From an uncultured Desulfomicrobiaceae bacterium (GTDB taxonomy: Bacteria > Desulfobacterota > Desulfovibrionia > Desulfovibrionales > Desulfomicrobiaceae), in the NCBI GenBank assembly GCA_937989665.1, contig CALKRN010000008.1, positions 18,028 through 82,027 on the forward strand: 64,000 bases of DNA, written 5' to 3'. The notes beneath the pieces were generated by a model. That model was not told the DNA's origin, did not search any database, and saw only the letters and a program-made list of their open reading frames with translations. Shown piece by piece: positions 7,475 through 17,177 of this stretch (position 1 is its first letter; every line of letters starts with the position of its first letter). Made by a program: the position numbers and the translations under genes.

Positions 7475-9511
7475 ATGGAGCATCTCCTCCCCATCCAGCC
7501 GGGGTGTCTGGTGGAGTTTCTCCAGGACAACCAACCGATCCTCGCCTGGACCCTCGAGGCCGTGGCCGGCAAGGCGCGCCTCTTTACCGTGGGCCAGCGC
7601 GAAACAAAGCTCCCTCTCTCCCGCGTCCTTCCCTGGACCGGCCCCCAGTACGCCACCGGCGCCTCCCGACAGGAGATGCTCGAGACCCTGCGCCGCCACC
7701 ATGGCCTTCGGGCTTCCCTCGCCGAGGCCATCGATACCTTGGCCATTTGGGAACTGGCCCAAGGCGAACTCTCCGAGGCGGATGTCTCCTGGCTCGGCAG
7801 CCTCATCTTCGCCGAACCAAGCCCAGACCACCTCGCAGCCCTCGGGCGCAAACTCCTCCAGACCAAGACCCATTTTCGCTTCAATCCGCCCCGTTTCGAA
7901 ATCTTCCCCCACGACGTTGTGGCGCGTCGGCAAGAAGAGCTTCTCCGAGCGGAAGAGCGCCGGCGCCTCGTGGGCTTTAGCCAAGAATTCCTGCGGGCCC
8001 TATGGGATCGCGTGCAAAGCAAACCCACCCCCATCCCCACCCCTGACCCGGAGCAAGAGGCGCGGCTGCGGGCCCTGCTCATGGCCCGCATCATCACTCC
8101 CGAGGATCGGGAGAGCGAACTCCTCTGGAAGACCATGGCCCAAGGCCTACCCGAGGACCCATGGCTCCCCCTGCTTCTGGCCGAGGCCTGGGGGATTGTG
8201 CCACGGCACTTCAACGTCGCCCTTGCCCGCGCCGACTACACCTGGGAGCCATCCTGGGCACAACCCTTCCACCCAGCAGTGCACGCCCTCCTCGAGCATG
8301 TGGCCTCCACGCCACTCCCAGAAGATCCCACCCCCTATCTCACCGTCGATGCCGCCACCACCCAAGATATTGATGACGGCTTCTGGGTCGAACCCCTCTC
8401 CCAGGCCGGCTGGCGGGTGCGCATCGCCCTTTCCTGCCCTGCTTTGGGCTGGCCTTGGGGCTCTCCCCTGGACCTCGCCGTGCGCCACCGCTTCTCCTCC
8501 CTTTACCTGCCGGAGGGGACAAGCCATATGCTCCCAGAGGCCTTAGGCATCGGGGGGCTTAGCCTGCATGCCTCCACCCCCCGACCTGCCCTGATCGTCC
8601 AATGCCACGTCAACCAAGAAGGCGAGGTCCTCCAGTGCACCCCCGAACTCGCCCGCATCCAGGTGGCGTCCAACACGACCTACGCGGCCGTGGAGGCCGC
8701 TCTCGAGCACGGCCACCCCGCACTCACTGCAGCTTTCGAAGCCGCTCAGGCCTTGCGGGAACGCCGCATCCGCGAAGGAGCGGTCATCACCGAACAGGCC
8801 GACCCCTATCTCGTCCTCCAGGGCGATGGCCCTGAAGTGCGTCTCCACCTGCCGCCCCCTACCCCCCGTGCCCAGACCATTGTCTCGGAACTGATGGTCC
8901 TCGGGAATGCCGCCCTGGCGGCCTTCGCCCTCCGCCAACAGATCCCCCTGCTCTTTCGCACCCAAAACATCGCCCTGCCTCCCGAGTGTGCCGGCGTATG
9001 GCGAGAACCCCAGGACATCTACCGCATCCTTGGCCGCATGGGCCCGTCCCTCCTGGAGACTGAACCCCGCCGCCACGCCACCGTGGCAGCCCCGGCGTAT
9101 GCCACCTGTACCTCCCCGCTGCGGCGCTATGTGGACCTCATCAACGTCGGCCAATTGATCGCTGCCCTGCAAGGCGTGCCCACACCTTTTTCCCGGACCG
9201 ACCTCGAGGCCCTCCTCCCCCAACTCTGCCAACGCGCCGAGGCCGTAGGGCAAGCGCAGCGCAGCCGCACCCGGTACTGGAAATTCGAATACCTCCGGCA
9301 GCAGGCCAAAAACCGCCACCTTCCCGCCATCCTGGTGGACGCCGGCAGTCCGCTCGCCACCGTGGCCTTGCCGGAACCGAGCCTCTTTCTCAAAGTCCCG
9401 CGCAAGATCCTCGGCGAGAAACTACGCCTTGGCCAGCGCTTCCATTTGCGCCTTGGCCGAGTGGACCCCTTAGGCGGGGACGTCAAAATCCTCGATGCCT
9501 TCGAGGTCTAG
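7475..9511 (+). CDS. RNase II/R-family exoribonuclease (RNB domain)
   Basis: The 678-residue protein carries an RNB catalytic domain, the 3'-to-5' exoribonuclease core of RNase II/RNase R. The magnesium-binding motif appears as TQDIDDGFWV, with DIDD at about 298-301, and the domain continues through CTSPLRRYVDLIN (about 545-557), a conserved C-terminal RNB signature. The N-terminal ~250 residues are divergent from textbook cold-shock domains, and the C-terminal ~60 residues look like a weak S1-type barrel. It starts 9 bases after the purH stop with no terminator between, so the two are probably co-transcribed. The exact subfamily (RNase II versus R) cannot be assigned by eye. Confidence 0.85.
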   Translation: MEHLLPIQPGCLVEFLQDNQPILAWTLEAVAGKARLFTVGQRETKLPLSRVLPWTGPQYATGASRQEMLETLRRHHGLRASLAEAIDTLAIWELAQGELSEADVSWLGSLIFAEPSPDHLAALGRKLLQTKTHFRFNPPRFEIFPHDVVARRQEELLRAEERRRLVGFSQEFLRALWDRVQSKPTPIPTPDPEQEARLRALLMARIITPEDRESELLWKTMAQGLPEDPWLPLLLAEAWGIVPRHFNVALARADYTWEPSWAQPFHPAVHALLEHVASTPLPEDPTPYLTVDAATTQDIDDGFWVEPLSQAGWRVRIALSCPALGWPWGSPLDLAVRHRFSSLYLPEGTSHMLPEALGIGGLSLHASTPRPALIVQCHVNQEGEVLQCTPELARIQVASNTTYAAVEAALEHGHPALTAAFEAAQALRERRIREGAVITEQADPYLVLQGDGPEVRLHLPPPTPRAQTIVSELMVLGNAALAAFALRQQIPLLFRTQNIALPPECAGVWREPQDIYRILGRMGPSLLETEPRRHATVAAPAYATCTSPLRRYVDLINVGQLIAALQGVPTPFSRTDLEALLPQLCQRAEAVGQAQRSRTRYWKFEYLRQQAKNRHLPAILVDAGSPLATVALPEPSLFLKVPRKILGEKLRLGQRFHLRLGRVDPLGGDVKILDAFEV

Positions 9512-9599
9512 GCGCCACTCCATCCAGTTTTTCCCTTGAACCACGAGCTGGGGCATGCTACCCGCCTGGCATCTCTATCTTCAAAGTAAGGAGCATCCC

Positions 9600-10199
9600 A
9601 TGGCCCATCTCTTTGTGCTCATCCTCTGCTATTTGCTGGGATCCATCCCCTTTGGGCTCATCATCGGCCAAATCATTTGTGGAACAGACCCTCGCCAAGA
9701 CGGAAGTGGCAATATCGGGGCGACCAATGTCGCCCGCGTCTGTGGAAAGAATGCTGGTTTTTGGACCCTGGTTCTCGACATTGCCAAAGGTTTTGCTGCC
9801 GTCCTCCTCGCGCAGGCGGTCAGCGATGGCGGCTTCTTTCTTGGCCTCGCGGCACTCGTGGCCATCGTGGGCCACATGTTCTCGGTCTTTCTTCACGGTC
9901 ACGGCGGCAAGGGAGTTGCCACCTTCGTAGGGGCCTTCCTTGGCCTCACCCCTGGAGCTATCCTCGTGGCCGTGATCGTCTTTTTCCTTGTCCTGCACCT
10001 GTACGGCTACGTCTCTCTGGCCTCCCTGGCCATGGCCACGGCCCTACCGATTGTGCTTCTTTTTGCCGGGGAGTGGGGGCTCCTTCTTCCCACCCTGGCG
10101 GCATCAGCGCTCATCTTCTGGAAGCATAAGGACAATATCGAGCGGCTCCTTGCCGGTACGGAACATCCCTGGAAGTGCTCCAAGGCCGAAGAGGCCTAA
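9600..10199 (+). CDS. plsY: Acyl-phosphate:glycerol-3-phosphate acyltransferase PlsY
   Basis: The 199-residue polytopic membrane protein transfers the acyl group from acyl-phosphate to glycerol-3-phosphate, the first step of phospholipid synthesis in the PlsX/PlsY route. The three conserved loops are visible: [13 protein letters not shown] near residue 34, HGGKGVAT near 100, and [11 protein letters not shown] near the C-terminus. About five to six hydrophobic helices alternate with these loops. TAAGGAG precedes the ATG at 9600; an upstream in-frame start at 9555 lacks support. The stop codon overlaps that of the convergent trmFO gene by a few bases, leaving no room for a terminator between them. 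Confidence 0.94.
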   Translation: MAHLFVLILCYLLGSIPFGLIIGQIICGTDPRQDGSGNIGATNVARVCGKNAGFWTLVLDIAKGFAAVLLAQAVSDGGFFLGLAALVAIVGHMFSVFLHGHGGKGVATFVGAFLGLTPGAILVAVIVFFLVLHLYGYVSLASLAMATALPIVLLFAGEWGLLLPTLAASALIFWKHKDNIERLLAGTEHPWKCSKAEEA

Positions 10200-11497
10200 A
10201 CGCCACCCGTCCGCCATGCCGCGAAGACGGACCGCGCCCGCTGGGAGTAGGCCTCCTTGCGGGCGCGCTTGCGCTGCCGGCCAGGCAAGGCTGGCATCAG
10301 GCCAAAGTGGATGTTGGATGGCTGAAAATCTTCTCTCGCAGTGCGCAAATGCCCCAGCAGGGCCCCCAGGGCTGTCTCTTGGGGTGGTAGGTCAGGGAGT
10401 TGGCCGGCAAGGAAGTGGCCAAGCCACAGGCCAGTGGCCGCGGACTCCAGATATCCCTCCACCCCGGTGAGCTGTCCGGCCACGAACACCCCCGGCCGAG
10501 CCCGTAACTCCAGATACGGGGTAAGGACCCGTGGGGCATGGAGAAAGGTGTTGCGGTGCATGCTGCCTAAGCGCAGAAATTCGGCCTTCTCGAGCCCAGG
10601 GATGAGGGCGAAGATGCGCCGCTGCTCTGGATAGGTGAGCTTGGTTTGGAAGCCCACAAGGTTGCAGGCAGTCTTTTCCCGGTTTTCTGGCCGCAGCTGC
10701 ACGACGGCAAACGGCTCACGGCCAGTGCGCGGGTCAGGAAGTCCCACTGGCTTCATCGGGCCATAGGCGAGGGTCAGGTCTCCACGCCGGGCCATGACCT
10801 CGATGGGCAAGCAGCCCTCAAAGTGACGCTCTTCTTCAAACGCATGTGCAGGCACGGTCTGGCCGCTGCGCAGGGCCTCGAGAAAACGGAAATACTCTGC
10901 TTCGGTGAGGGGCAAGTTGAGATAATCCCGGCCATTGGCCTCATGGCGTGAGGCCCAATAGGCCCGGCTCATGTCCACCGAGTCAGTGGCCACAATGGGG
11001 GCAATGGCATCATAAAAGGCAAGATGCCGCTGCCCCACCGTTTGGGCCAGGTCTTCGGCCAAGGCAGGGCTCACGAGCGGCCCCGGGGCGAGAATGACGG
11101 CCTCGACACCAACCGATGCCGGGTCCGGGACGCCGGTGACTTCCCGATGCTCCACGGTGATGCGCGGATGCTGGCGGATGCGCTCCGTTATCCAGGCAGA
11201 AAACCGCTCGCGGTCCACGGCCAGGGCTTTGCCTGCCGGCACGCGGGTAGCCTCGGCGGCGGCCATGACCAAGCTGCCCAACTCCCGCAGCTCCGCCTGC
11301 AAGAGTCCAATCCCGGAAGTAAGGTCCTGCGATCGAAAGGAATTGGAGCACACGAGCTCGGCAAATCCGGGCATGGTGTGGGCCGGGGAAAAGCGCACCG
11401 GCTTCATCTCCACCACCAGCACGCTATGCCCTGCTTCGGCGAGGGCAAAGGCCGCTTCACAACCTGCAAGTCCAGCACCAACGACCAGATATCGCAT
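10196..11497 (-). CDS. trmFO: Methylenetetrahydrofolate-tRNA (uracil-5-)-methyltransferase TrmFO
   Basis: The 433-residue flavoprotein makes 5-methyluridine at position 54 of tRNA using methylene-THF and FAD, the folate-dependent route found instead of TrmA. The N-terminus has the Rossmann FAD motif [10 protein letters not shown]; other family features are CSNSFRS (the conserved Cys in the ELVCSNSF segment), [19 protein letters not shown], and the C-terminal [21 protein letters not shown] lies before the ATG at 11497. It follows the small zinc-ribbon gene by 10 bases and the receiver/TPR gene beyond that, so the three form one minus-strand operon. Confidence 0.95.
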   Translation of the reverse strand: MRYLVVGAGLAGCEAAFALAEAGHSVLVVEMKPVRFSPAHTMPGFAELVCSNSFRSQDLTSGIGLLQAELRELGSLVMAAAEATRVPAGKALAVDRERFSAWITERIRQHPRITVEHREVTGVPDPASVGVEAVILAPGPLVSPALAEDLAQTVGQRHLAFYDAIAPIVATDSVDMSRAYWASRHEANGRDYLNLPLTEAEYFRFLEALRSGQTVPAHAFEEERHFEGCLPIEVMARRGDLTLAYGPMKPVGLPDPRTGREPFAVVQLRPENREKTACNLVGFQTKLTYPEQRRIFALIPGLEKAEFLRLGSMHRNTFLHAPRVLTPYLELRARPGVFVAGQLTGVEGYLESAATGLWLGHFLAGQLPDLPPQETALGALLGHLRTAREDFQPSNIHFGLMPALPGRQRKRARKEAYSQRARSVFAAWRTGGV

Positions 11498-11507
11498 CCA
11501 GAGCTCC

Positions 11508-11720
11508 TCAATCCTCATCAGTATCGACGAGATTTATGCTCCGCAATCCAAGACGGGAGTTGACCTCTTCGATGCGCTCTAAAAGTCGCTTGCGACGCAC
11601 TGCATTGCGTTCCACATAGTAGGACAAAAGCAAAAAATTACGGCAATGGAAAAGGTTATGCCGTTCCGTATCAACATCCACTAATTTACCGCATAACGGG
11701 CAAGCCCTGAGCTCTGCCAT
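11508..11720 (-). CDS. Small putative zinc-binding protein, unknown function
   Basis: The 70-residue protein has an N-terminal CPLC motif (C7, C10) followed by H21, H25 and C26 (HNLFHC), a spacing that could bind one zinc ion. The C-terminal half is charged and helical ([14 protein letters not shown]), ending in an acidic tail. I do not recognise a family. It starts one base after the receiver/TPR gene's stop and ends 10 bases before trmFO, with GGGAAG as a modest ribosome binding site. The compositional fit and operon position support it as a real gene. Confidence 0.7.
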   Translation of the reverse strand: MAELRACPLCGKLVDVDTERHNLFHCRNFLLLSYYVERNAVRRKRLLERIEEVNSRLGLRSINLVDTDED

Positions 11721-11721
11721 G

Positions 11722-12759
11722 CTAGCTTCCCAAGGAGATTCGAATCGGCGCTGCAGAGGAGACCTTATCCTTCATATCGTTGAGCTGACGGAATAATTTG
11801 AGGGCCTCAGCATGGTCTGCAGCAATGGCGAGGCATTGGCGCAAGCAATCCAAGGCCTTTTGGGGATTGCGATCGCACAGGTAGGCCTTTGCCATGTTAT
11901 AATAAATATTCTCATCATTGGGGCTCAATTCAAGTGCCCGCATGTAGGCCTGGAGTGCCTCTTTGTACTGCTTACTTTGGCGCAAACGGATCCCCAATGT
12001 GTTGTACGGATTAGGCGCATTTACATCATGGCGTAAAATCTCTACGAAGATTTCCCGCACCTTTGTAAAATTATTGATCTTAGCATATTCTTCAGCGGCT
12101 TTCTGCAAATAAAACTGATAGCGTTCTTGATCTCCCTTGCCTTTATAGGCTGCAGCCAAACCCTCATACGCCTTGATAAAGGTTTGGTTCTGTTCCAAGG
12201 CTCGATTAAAGGCCGCGATGGCCTCGGACCAGCGTTTTTCCAACAGTAACTTACATCCCTTATAAAAAAGGACCTCGGCCATGTCCTCGTCGCTGCCCAC
12301 CGTCAAGGTCAGAACATCGATGGCCTCCTGAAACCGCCCTTCGACCATCAGGGCTTGGGCCTGATCCACGGTGGCACGCACCGCGGTGTCTTTGGCATAC
12401 ATGCGCAGTCCTTGCAGGAAGTGCCGCTCCAAGGTCTGGAGATCAAAAGGCCGCACCACCAAACCGACACATCCTGCCGCGATGAGCCCAAGGATATAGT
12501 CCTCCTCCCGCCGAGCGGAAATGACGACCACCGGCCGCAGCTCTCCAGGCTTACTCGTGCGCAAGCCCGCGATGCACGCCTCCAGGGTCATGTCCTCCAC
12601 CTCCGAGTCCACCACCGCCAAGGCCACCTCGTTATGGCGGGCAAAATCCACCGCCGCGGTCCCGGAAGCGAAACGCACAACCTCCCTTTGACCCATGGAG
12701 GTCAATATTTGTCGCAACTCCTGGGCTGCGGCATCGATGGCAGTAACCAAAACAATCAT
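11722..12759 (-). CDS. Degenerate receiver domain fused to TPR repeats
   Basis: The 345-residue protein begins at the ATG at 12759, preceded by GGGGGA; the frame runs further 5' but without convincing protein sequence. Residues 1-125 fold-match a CheY-like receiver with possible phospho-acceptor D51 (VVDSEVED), but the usual acidic pair is reduced to a single D9 and the conserved Lys is Arg (VVRPFD, R103). Phosphorylation-dependent switching is therefore doubtful. Residues about 130-335 hold several tetratricopeptide repeats (for example ALQAYMRALELSPNDENIYY), a protein-protein interaction scaffold. It is the first gene of a minus-strand operon with the zinc-ribbon mini-protein and trmFO, divergent from murB. 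Codon third positions are less GC-rich than in neighbours. Confidence 0.83.
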   Translation of the reverse strand: MIVLVTAIDAAAQELRQILTSMGQREVVRFASGTAAVDFARHNEVALAVVDSEVEDMTLEACIAGLRTSKPGELRPVVVISARREEDYILGLIAAGCVGLVVRPFDLQTLERHFLQGLRMYAKDTAVRATVDQAQALMVEGRFQEAIDVLTLTVGSDEDMAEVLFYKGCKLLLEKRWSEAIAAFNRALEQNQTFIKAYEGLAAAYKGKGDQERYQFYLQKAAEEYAKINNFTKVREIFVEILRHDVNAPNPYNTLGIRLRQSKQYKEALQAYMRALELSPNDENIYYNMAKAYLCDRNPQKALDCLRQCLAIAADHAEALKLFRQLNDMKDKVSSAAPIRISLGS

Positions 12760-13050
12760 ATGTTCCCCCAGCGGCTTTCCTTGCCCTGTGCAGCACATCC
12801 TATGCCAAGGAGTTCCCTGAGGCAATGCCCTCTCTGTCCTCCCCAAGCCATCACCAGCGCCAGAGTTCTCCCCACGACCGCTCCAGTCCTTGGCAAAAGG
12901 ACTCGCCTGCACGCTCCCCAGCGCTCGAACAGCACAGGGCGCAAGAGGTTCTCCTCAACATTGACCCAAGGACACGCCTTTGGCATCCTATCCTTCAGAG
13001 TATTCCCACCGACTCGGTGTGGGAGCCTGTCGTTGCCAGCGGAGTCCCAG

Positions 13051-13932
13051 ATGCGCCACTTTCCCTCTGCCCCCCTTGCCCGCCACTGTACCTACCGTAT
13101 TGGGGGGACAGCGGAAATCTTTGCCCCAGAGACCATGGCCGAATGCCTCGCCCTCGTGCGCTCCTGGCGCGCCCAAGGCCAACCCTTCTGGGTCCTCGGA
13201 GGCGGGGCCAACACCCTCTTTGGCGATGGACATTTGCCGTTCCCTGTCCTGTTGACTCGCGCCCTCGACGCCCTCACCATCCACGGCCTGGTTGTGGAAG
13301 CCCAGGCCGGGGTGTGGCTCGACCGGCTTGTGGCCCTGACCGTACGCCATGGCTTGGCTGGACTAGAACGGCTCTCTGGCATCCCCGGCAGTGTCGGCGG
13401 GGCGATCCGCATGAACGCCGGGGCCTACGGCGCGGAGGTAAGCGACCACCTCCTGGAGGTAACGGTCCTTGCTCCAGATGGTGGCGTGGTCCGCATCCCG
13501 AAGGAAGCCTGTGGCTTCGGTTACCGCTCGGCCCACGGGCTACATGGCGCGCTTATCCTTAGCGCCCGCTGGCTCCTTTCGCCGCAAGACGCTGCCATCC
13601 TTCAAGGCGAACGCCGGACAATCCTCCAGCGCCGCCGCCAAGCCCAACCCCTCGAGTACCCCTCGGCAGGCAGTGTCTTCAAACGCCCACCAGGGGACTA
13701 TGCCTCGCGTCTCGTCGACGCTGCAGGACTTAAGGGCGTGCGTATCGGCGGGGCACAGGTATCTGAAAAACATGCGGGATTCATCGTCAACCGTGGTGGC
13801 GCCTCGGCCGCTGATGTCCTGGCCCTCATGGCCCTGTGCCGCAGGACGGTAGCCAACCGGTTTGGTGTCCACCTCGAACTCGAGCAATGCCTGTGCCTGG
13901 AACACTGGCCCCAAGAGAAGGATCTCCCCTAG
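13051..13932 (+). CDS. murB: UDP-N-acetylenolpyruvoylglucosamine reductase MurB
   Basis: The 293-residue FAD enzyme reduces UDP-GlcNAc-enolpyruvate to UDP-MurNAc with NADPH in peptidoglycan synthesis. FAD-site motifs RIGG (16-19) and VLGGGANTL (48-56) are present, as are GIPGSVGGAIRMNAGAYG (110-127), the substrate Arg in FGYRSA (R159), and AGSVFKRP (206-213) with the catalytic Ser 208. The length and absence of the long E. coli-type insert point to the shorter type II MurB. The ATG at 13051 is chosen because the family N-terminus begins close to it; the frame further upstream is noncoding. Confidence 0.94.
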   Translation: MRHFPSAPLARHCTYRIGGTAEIFAPETMAECLALVRSWRAQGQPFWVLGGGANTLFGDGHLPFPVLLTRALDALTIHGLVVEAQAGVWLDRLVALTVRHGLAGLERLSGIPGSVGGAIRMNAGAYGAEVSDHLLEVTVLAPDGGVVRIPKEACGFGYRSAHGLHGALILSARWLLSPQDAAILQGERRTILQRRRQAQPLEYPSAGSVFKRPPGDYASRLVDAAGLKGVRIGGAQVSEKHAGFIVNRGGASAADVLALMALCRRTVANRFGVHLELEQCLCLEHWPQEKDLP

Positions 13933-14089
13933 ATGAGGATTTACAAAACTGGGCCTTGCGTAGGAGTACGGCGAACCTGCGCGTGGCCAGGAGAAGGAGA
14001 GCCCACCTCGGGAGGATTGACAGCCGCTACTCTGGTCTTGTCCTGATACGCGAGCACCTGCCTTTCGCAAGAAACTCCCCTTGGGAGGG

Positions 14090-14118
14090 TTTACAGCCCC
14101 TGCCGCCGGCACTAGAAA
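14090..14118 (+). promoter_or_regulatory. Candidate sigma-70 promoter of the type I secretion operon
   Basis: TTTACA (14090-14095) and TAGAAA (14113-14118) are separated by 17 bases and lie 60 bases before the ABC transporter start. The -35 overlaps the third of three GAGGRTTKACA-like repeats (13935, 14013, 14085). Confidence 0.45.
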
Positions 14119-14177
14119 AAGCGCGGTCGTTTTGGTTGCAACAGCGTCTTTTCACCTTTTCCGCAGAGAATGTCCCT

Positions 14178-15848
14178 ATGAAACGCTTCCTCGCCCAATG
14201 GCGCCACTATTTTGTCTTCGGTGCCATCTTCAGCTTTTTCCTCAACCTCTTGGCCCTCACCTTCCCCATCTACATGCTCTCGCTCTTTGACCATGTCCTG
14301 CAAAGCCGCAGCGTCCCGACCCTGGTCGCTGTCTCCATTGCCGCGACCCTCGCCCTCCTTACCCAAGGGGCCTTAGAGTTCATTCGCTCCCGCCTCCTGG
14401 TGCGTGCCAGTATCGCCATCGACGACACCTTAAGCGAAGATGTCCTCCACACCATGGTTAAACAAGCTGCCAGCCCCGGAGGAGACGGCTATGCGGTGGG
14501 CCTCAAAGACGTGAATACCATCCGCAACTTCCTCACCGGCTCAAGTATCTTCGCCATCTTCGACCTTCCCTGGTCTCCCATCTACATTGCCTTAGTTTTT
14601 GTGCTCCATCCCCTTCTTGGCTGGGTAGGTGTCCTCGCGGCGGCCTTGTCTTTCGTGCTGAGCGTCCTTTCGGACAAAGTCAGTCGCAAGCCCATCGAAC
14701 AAGCCAACACCATCGCCAACGCCGCCCAACGCCTCATTGGCACGGCAGTCCAGAACTCCCACGCCATCCGCTCCATGGGCATGCTCCCAGGTGTCACCGA
14801 ACAATGGGCCAAGATGAACCGCCTCGTGGTCGCCCTACAGACGCGGGCGAGCAAACGCGCTGGCCTCCTCCAAACCCTGGTGAAGCTCATCCGCCAGGCC
14901 ATCCAGATGGCCATGTACGGCCTCGGTGCCTACCTGGCCATCACGAACCAAGCCACGGCCGGGATCATGTTTGCCTCGGCCATCCTCATGGGCCGGGGGC
15001 TGGCCCCCATCGATCTGCTCATCAGCACCCTCAAGAGCTTCATCGAGGCCCGAGAGGCCTACAACCGCCTCGACAAGCTCTTCTCTACCCCGCCGGAGCC
15101 CGAACGTATGGAGCTCCCTCCGCCCTCTGGTGAGGTACGGGCCGAAGGGGTTTCGCTCGTCCTCGGCGGCCGGCCGGTACTTCAGAACATCTCCTTTGCC
15201 CTGGCTTCTGGGGAAATCATGGGCCTCATCGGCCCCAGCGCCGCCGGCAAATCCACCTTGGCCAAAGTCCTCCTCGGCATCTGGCCGCCAACTGCCGGCA
15301 AGGTGCGTCTCGATGGCGCCGATATCCTGAGCTGGGACGCCGAACGCCTCGGCCCCTACCTCGGTTATCTCCCCCAAGACGTGGAGCTCTTTGCCGGCAC
15401 CATTGCCGACAACATCGCCCGTCTTGGCCCCAAGGACCCCGACAAGATCATCGAAGCCGCCCAAAAGGCCGGTATCCACGACATGGTCTTGCGCATGCCC
15501 AAAGGCTACGACACCCCGATTGGCCCTGGTGGTATCACCCTCTCTGGAGGGCAGCGCCAACGCGTGGGCCTGGCGCGGGCCATGTACGGCAATCCCAAAT
15601 TCCTCATCCTCGATGAACCTAACGCTAGCCTTGACGACGAAGGCGAACAGGCCCTGCTCCGCGCCTTGGCCCAGCTCAAGGAACAAGGTTCCACGGTCAT
15701 CCTCATCACCCACAAGGCGAGCCTCCTCGCCAGCGTGGACAAGGTCCTCTTCTTGCGCGACGGCCAGCTGCTCATCTTTGGTCCTCGCGATGCCGTGTTC
15801 CAGAAACTCGCTGAAGCCAACATGGTGCGCGTGCAGCGCGTCCAATAG
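14178..15848 (+). CDS. Type I secretion ABC transporter (PrtD/HlyB-type permease-ATPase)
   Basis: The 556-residue protein joins a membrane domain (about residues 1-300, five to six helices) to an ABC ATPase. Walker A GPSAAGKST (352-360), signature LSGGQRQR (from 455) and Walker B FLILDEPNASLD (from 475, Glu 480) are complete, with a switch His in ITHKAS. The lack of an N-terminal peptidase-like domain and the size fit the PrtD subfamily, which exports RTX-type proteins in one step across both membranes. The chosen ATG is the first after the promoter region; upstream codons in the same frame read through murB's 3' end. It forms an operon with the adaptor and TolC genes that follow; no substrate gene is nearby. 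Confidence 0.92.
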   Translation: MKRFLAQWRHYFVFGAIFSFFLNLLALTFPIYMLSLFDHVLQSRSVPTLVAVSIAATLALLTQGALEFIRSRLLVRASIAIDDTLSEDVLHTMVKQAASPGGDGYAVGLKDVNTIRNFLTGSSIFAIFDLPWSPIYIALVFVLHPLLGWVGVLAAALSFVLSVLSDKVSRKPIEQANTIANAAQRLIGTAVQNSHAIRSMGMLPGVTEQWAKMNRLVVALQTRASKRAGLLQTLVKLIRQAIQMAMYGLGAYLAITNQATAGIMFASAILMGRGLAPIDLLISTLKSFIEAREAYNRLDKLFSTPPEPERMELPPPSGEVRAEGVSLVLGGRPVLQNISFALASGEIMGLIGPSAAGKSTLAKVLLGIWPPTAGKVRLDGADILSWDAERLGPYLGYLPQDVELFAGTIADNIARLGPKDPDKIIEAAQKAGIHDMVLRMPKGYDTPIGPGGITLSGGQRQRVGLARAMYGNPKFLILDEPNASLDDEGEQALLRALAQLKEQGSTVILITHKASLLASVDKVLFLRDGQLLIFGPRDAVFQKLAEANMVRVQRVQ

Positions 15849-15857
15849 GGTACGACC

Positions 15858-17177
15858 ATGACCTCCACGAAAAAAAACGAACTCCTCACCCCAGATAACC
15901 CGCGAACCATCATTGCCGCAGGCCTTGTTGTCATCGTGCTCTTCTTTGGGGTGCTCGGCACCTGGGCCGCTGTGTTCAAGCTCGCAGGCGCGGTCATTGC
16001 CTCAGGTGAGGTGCGGGCAAGCACCAACCGTAAACCAGTCCAGCATCTGGAAGGAGGAATCGTCAAAGAAATCCTCGTCCAAGATGGCAGCCACGTGCGC
16101 AAAGGAGATACCCTCATCCGCCTCCAAGGGGAACACACCCGTGCCTCGGTGGACTTGCTGCGCGGGCAACTCGATGTCCACCTGGCCGCGGAAGCCCGCC
16201 TCGAAGCGGAACGCGCTCGGGCATCGACCATCACCTGGCCCGATGCCCTCAAGGACCGCCAAGAGGATCCTAAAGTGGCCGCTATCCTGAACGCCGAGGC
16301 CAAACTCTTTGCCACCCGACGCACAACCTTGGAGAGCCAAGTCGCCCTCATCAAGGCACAGACAGAGCAAGTTACTGAACAAATCCAAGGATATAGCGAA
16401 CAATTACGCTCCACCGAGGCCGTGATCCGCTCCCTGGAAGAGGAATTGCGCGCCAAGCGCACCTTGCTGGAAGGCCGGTACATCGAAAAATCGCGTATCC
16501 TGGAGCTCGAACGAAGCCTTGCTTCGTATCAGGGCCGGCGCGGCGAGATTCAAAGCACCCTCGGCCAGCTGCGGGAAAAATCCGCAGAGCTCAAACTTCG
16601 TATCGCCTCGCTCCAGGAGGAATTCACCCAGCAAGTCACGACAGAACTCACCCGCACCAAAGCCGCTATCCTTGAGCTGCGCGAGCGTTTGCGGCCCCTG
16701 GAAGACGCCCTCACCCGCCTCGATATCACCGCCCCCATCGATGGCACGGTGGTAGGCCTTGCGGTCCATTCCGTGGAAGGGGTCATCCGGCCAGGGGAGA
16801 CCCTCCTTGAGATCGTCCCTGACAACGAACCCCTCATCCTCGACTGCAAGATTTCCGTCCAAGATGTCACCCATGTCTATGTCGGCCAACCGGCGGAGGT
16901 CCAGCTTTTGGCCTTCAAGTCCCGCACCACGCCCATGATCCCAGGCAAGGTGGTCTACGTCTCTGCAGACCGAGTCCTCACCCGCACTCCCCATGGCGAT
17001 ATGCCCACCTATGCCGTGCACATTGAAGTGGACCGCGCCGACCTCGAGGCCCATGGTCTCTACCTCTCCCCAGGCATGCCGGTAGCGGCCTTCCTCACCA
17101 CGAAAGAGCGTACCGTACTTGCTTACTTCATCGACCCCCTTCTGGAGAACCTGCGCCATGCCATGCGGGAAAATTAA
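15858..17177 (+). CDS. Type I secretion membrane fusion protein (HlyD/PrtE family)
   Basis: The 439-residue periplasmic adaptor has one N-terminal membrane helix (about 19-41), a lipoyl half-motif (PVQHLEGGIVKEILVQDG, about 57-74), a long coiled-coil region (about 95-290, rich in Gln, Glu and Leu), the second lipoyl half (LTRLDITAPIDGTVVGL) and a C-terminal beta domain. It should bridge the ABC transporter to the TolC-type channel. The PVQHLEGGIV motif is typical of type I secretion adaptors rather than drug-efflux ones. It starts 9 bases after the ABC gene, and its 3' end overlaps the TolC gene by 20 bases. Confidence 0.92.
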   Translation: MTSTKKNELLTPDNPRTIIAAGLVVIVLFFGVLGTWAAVFKLAGAVIASGEVRASTNRKPVQHLEGGIVKEILVQDGSHVRKGDTLIRLQGEHTRASVDLLRGQLDVHLAAEARLEAERARASTITWPDALKDRQEDPKVAAILNAEAKLFATRRTTLESQVALIKAQTEQVTEQIQGYSEQLRSTEAVIRSLEEELRAKRTLLEGRYIEKSRILELERSLASYQGRRGEIQSTLGQLREKSAELKLRIASLQEEFTQQVTTELTRTKAAILELRERLRPLEDALTRLDITAPIDGTVVGLAVHSVEGVIRPGETLLEIVPDNEPLILDCKISVQDVTHVYVGQPAEVQLLAFKSRTTPMIPGKVVYVSADRVLTRTPHGDMPTYAVHIEVDRADLEAHGLYLSPGMPVAAFLTTKERTVLAYFIDPLLENLRHAMREN

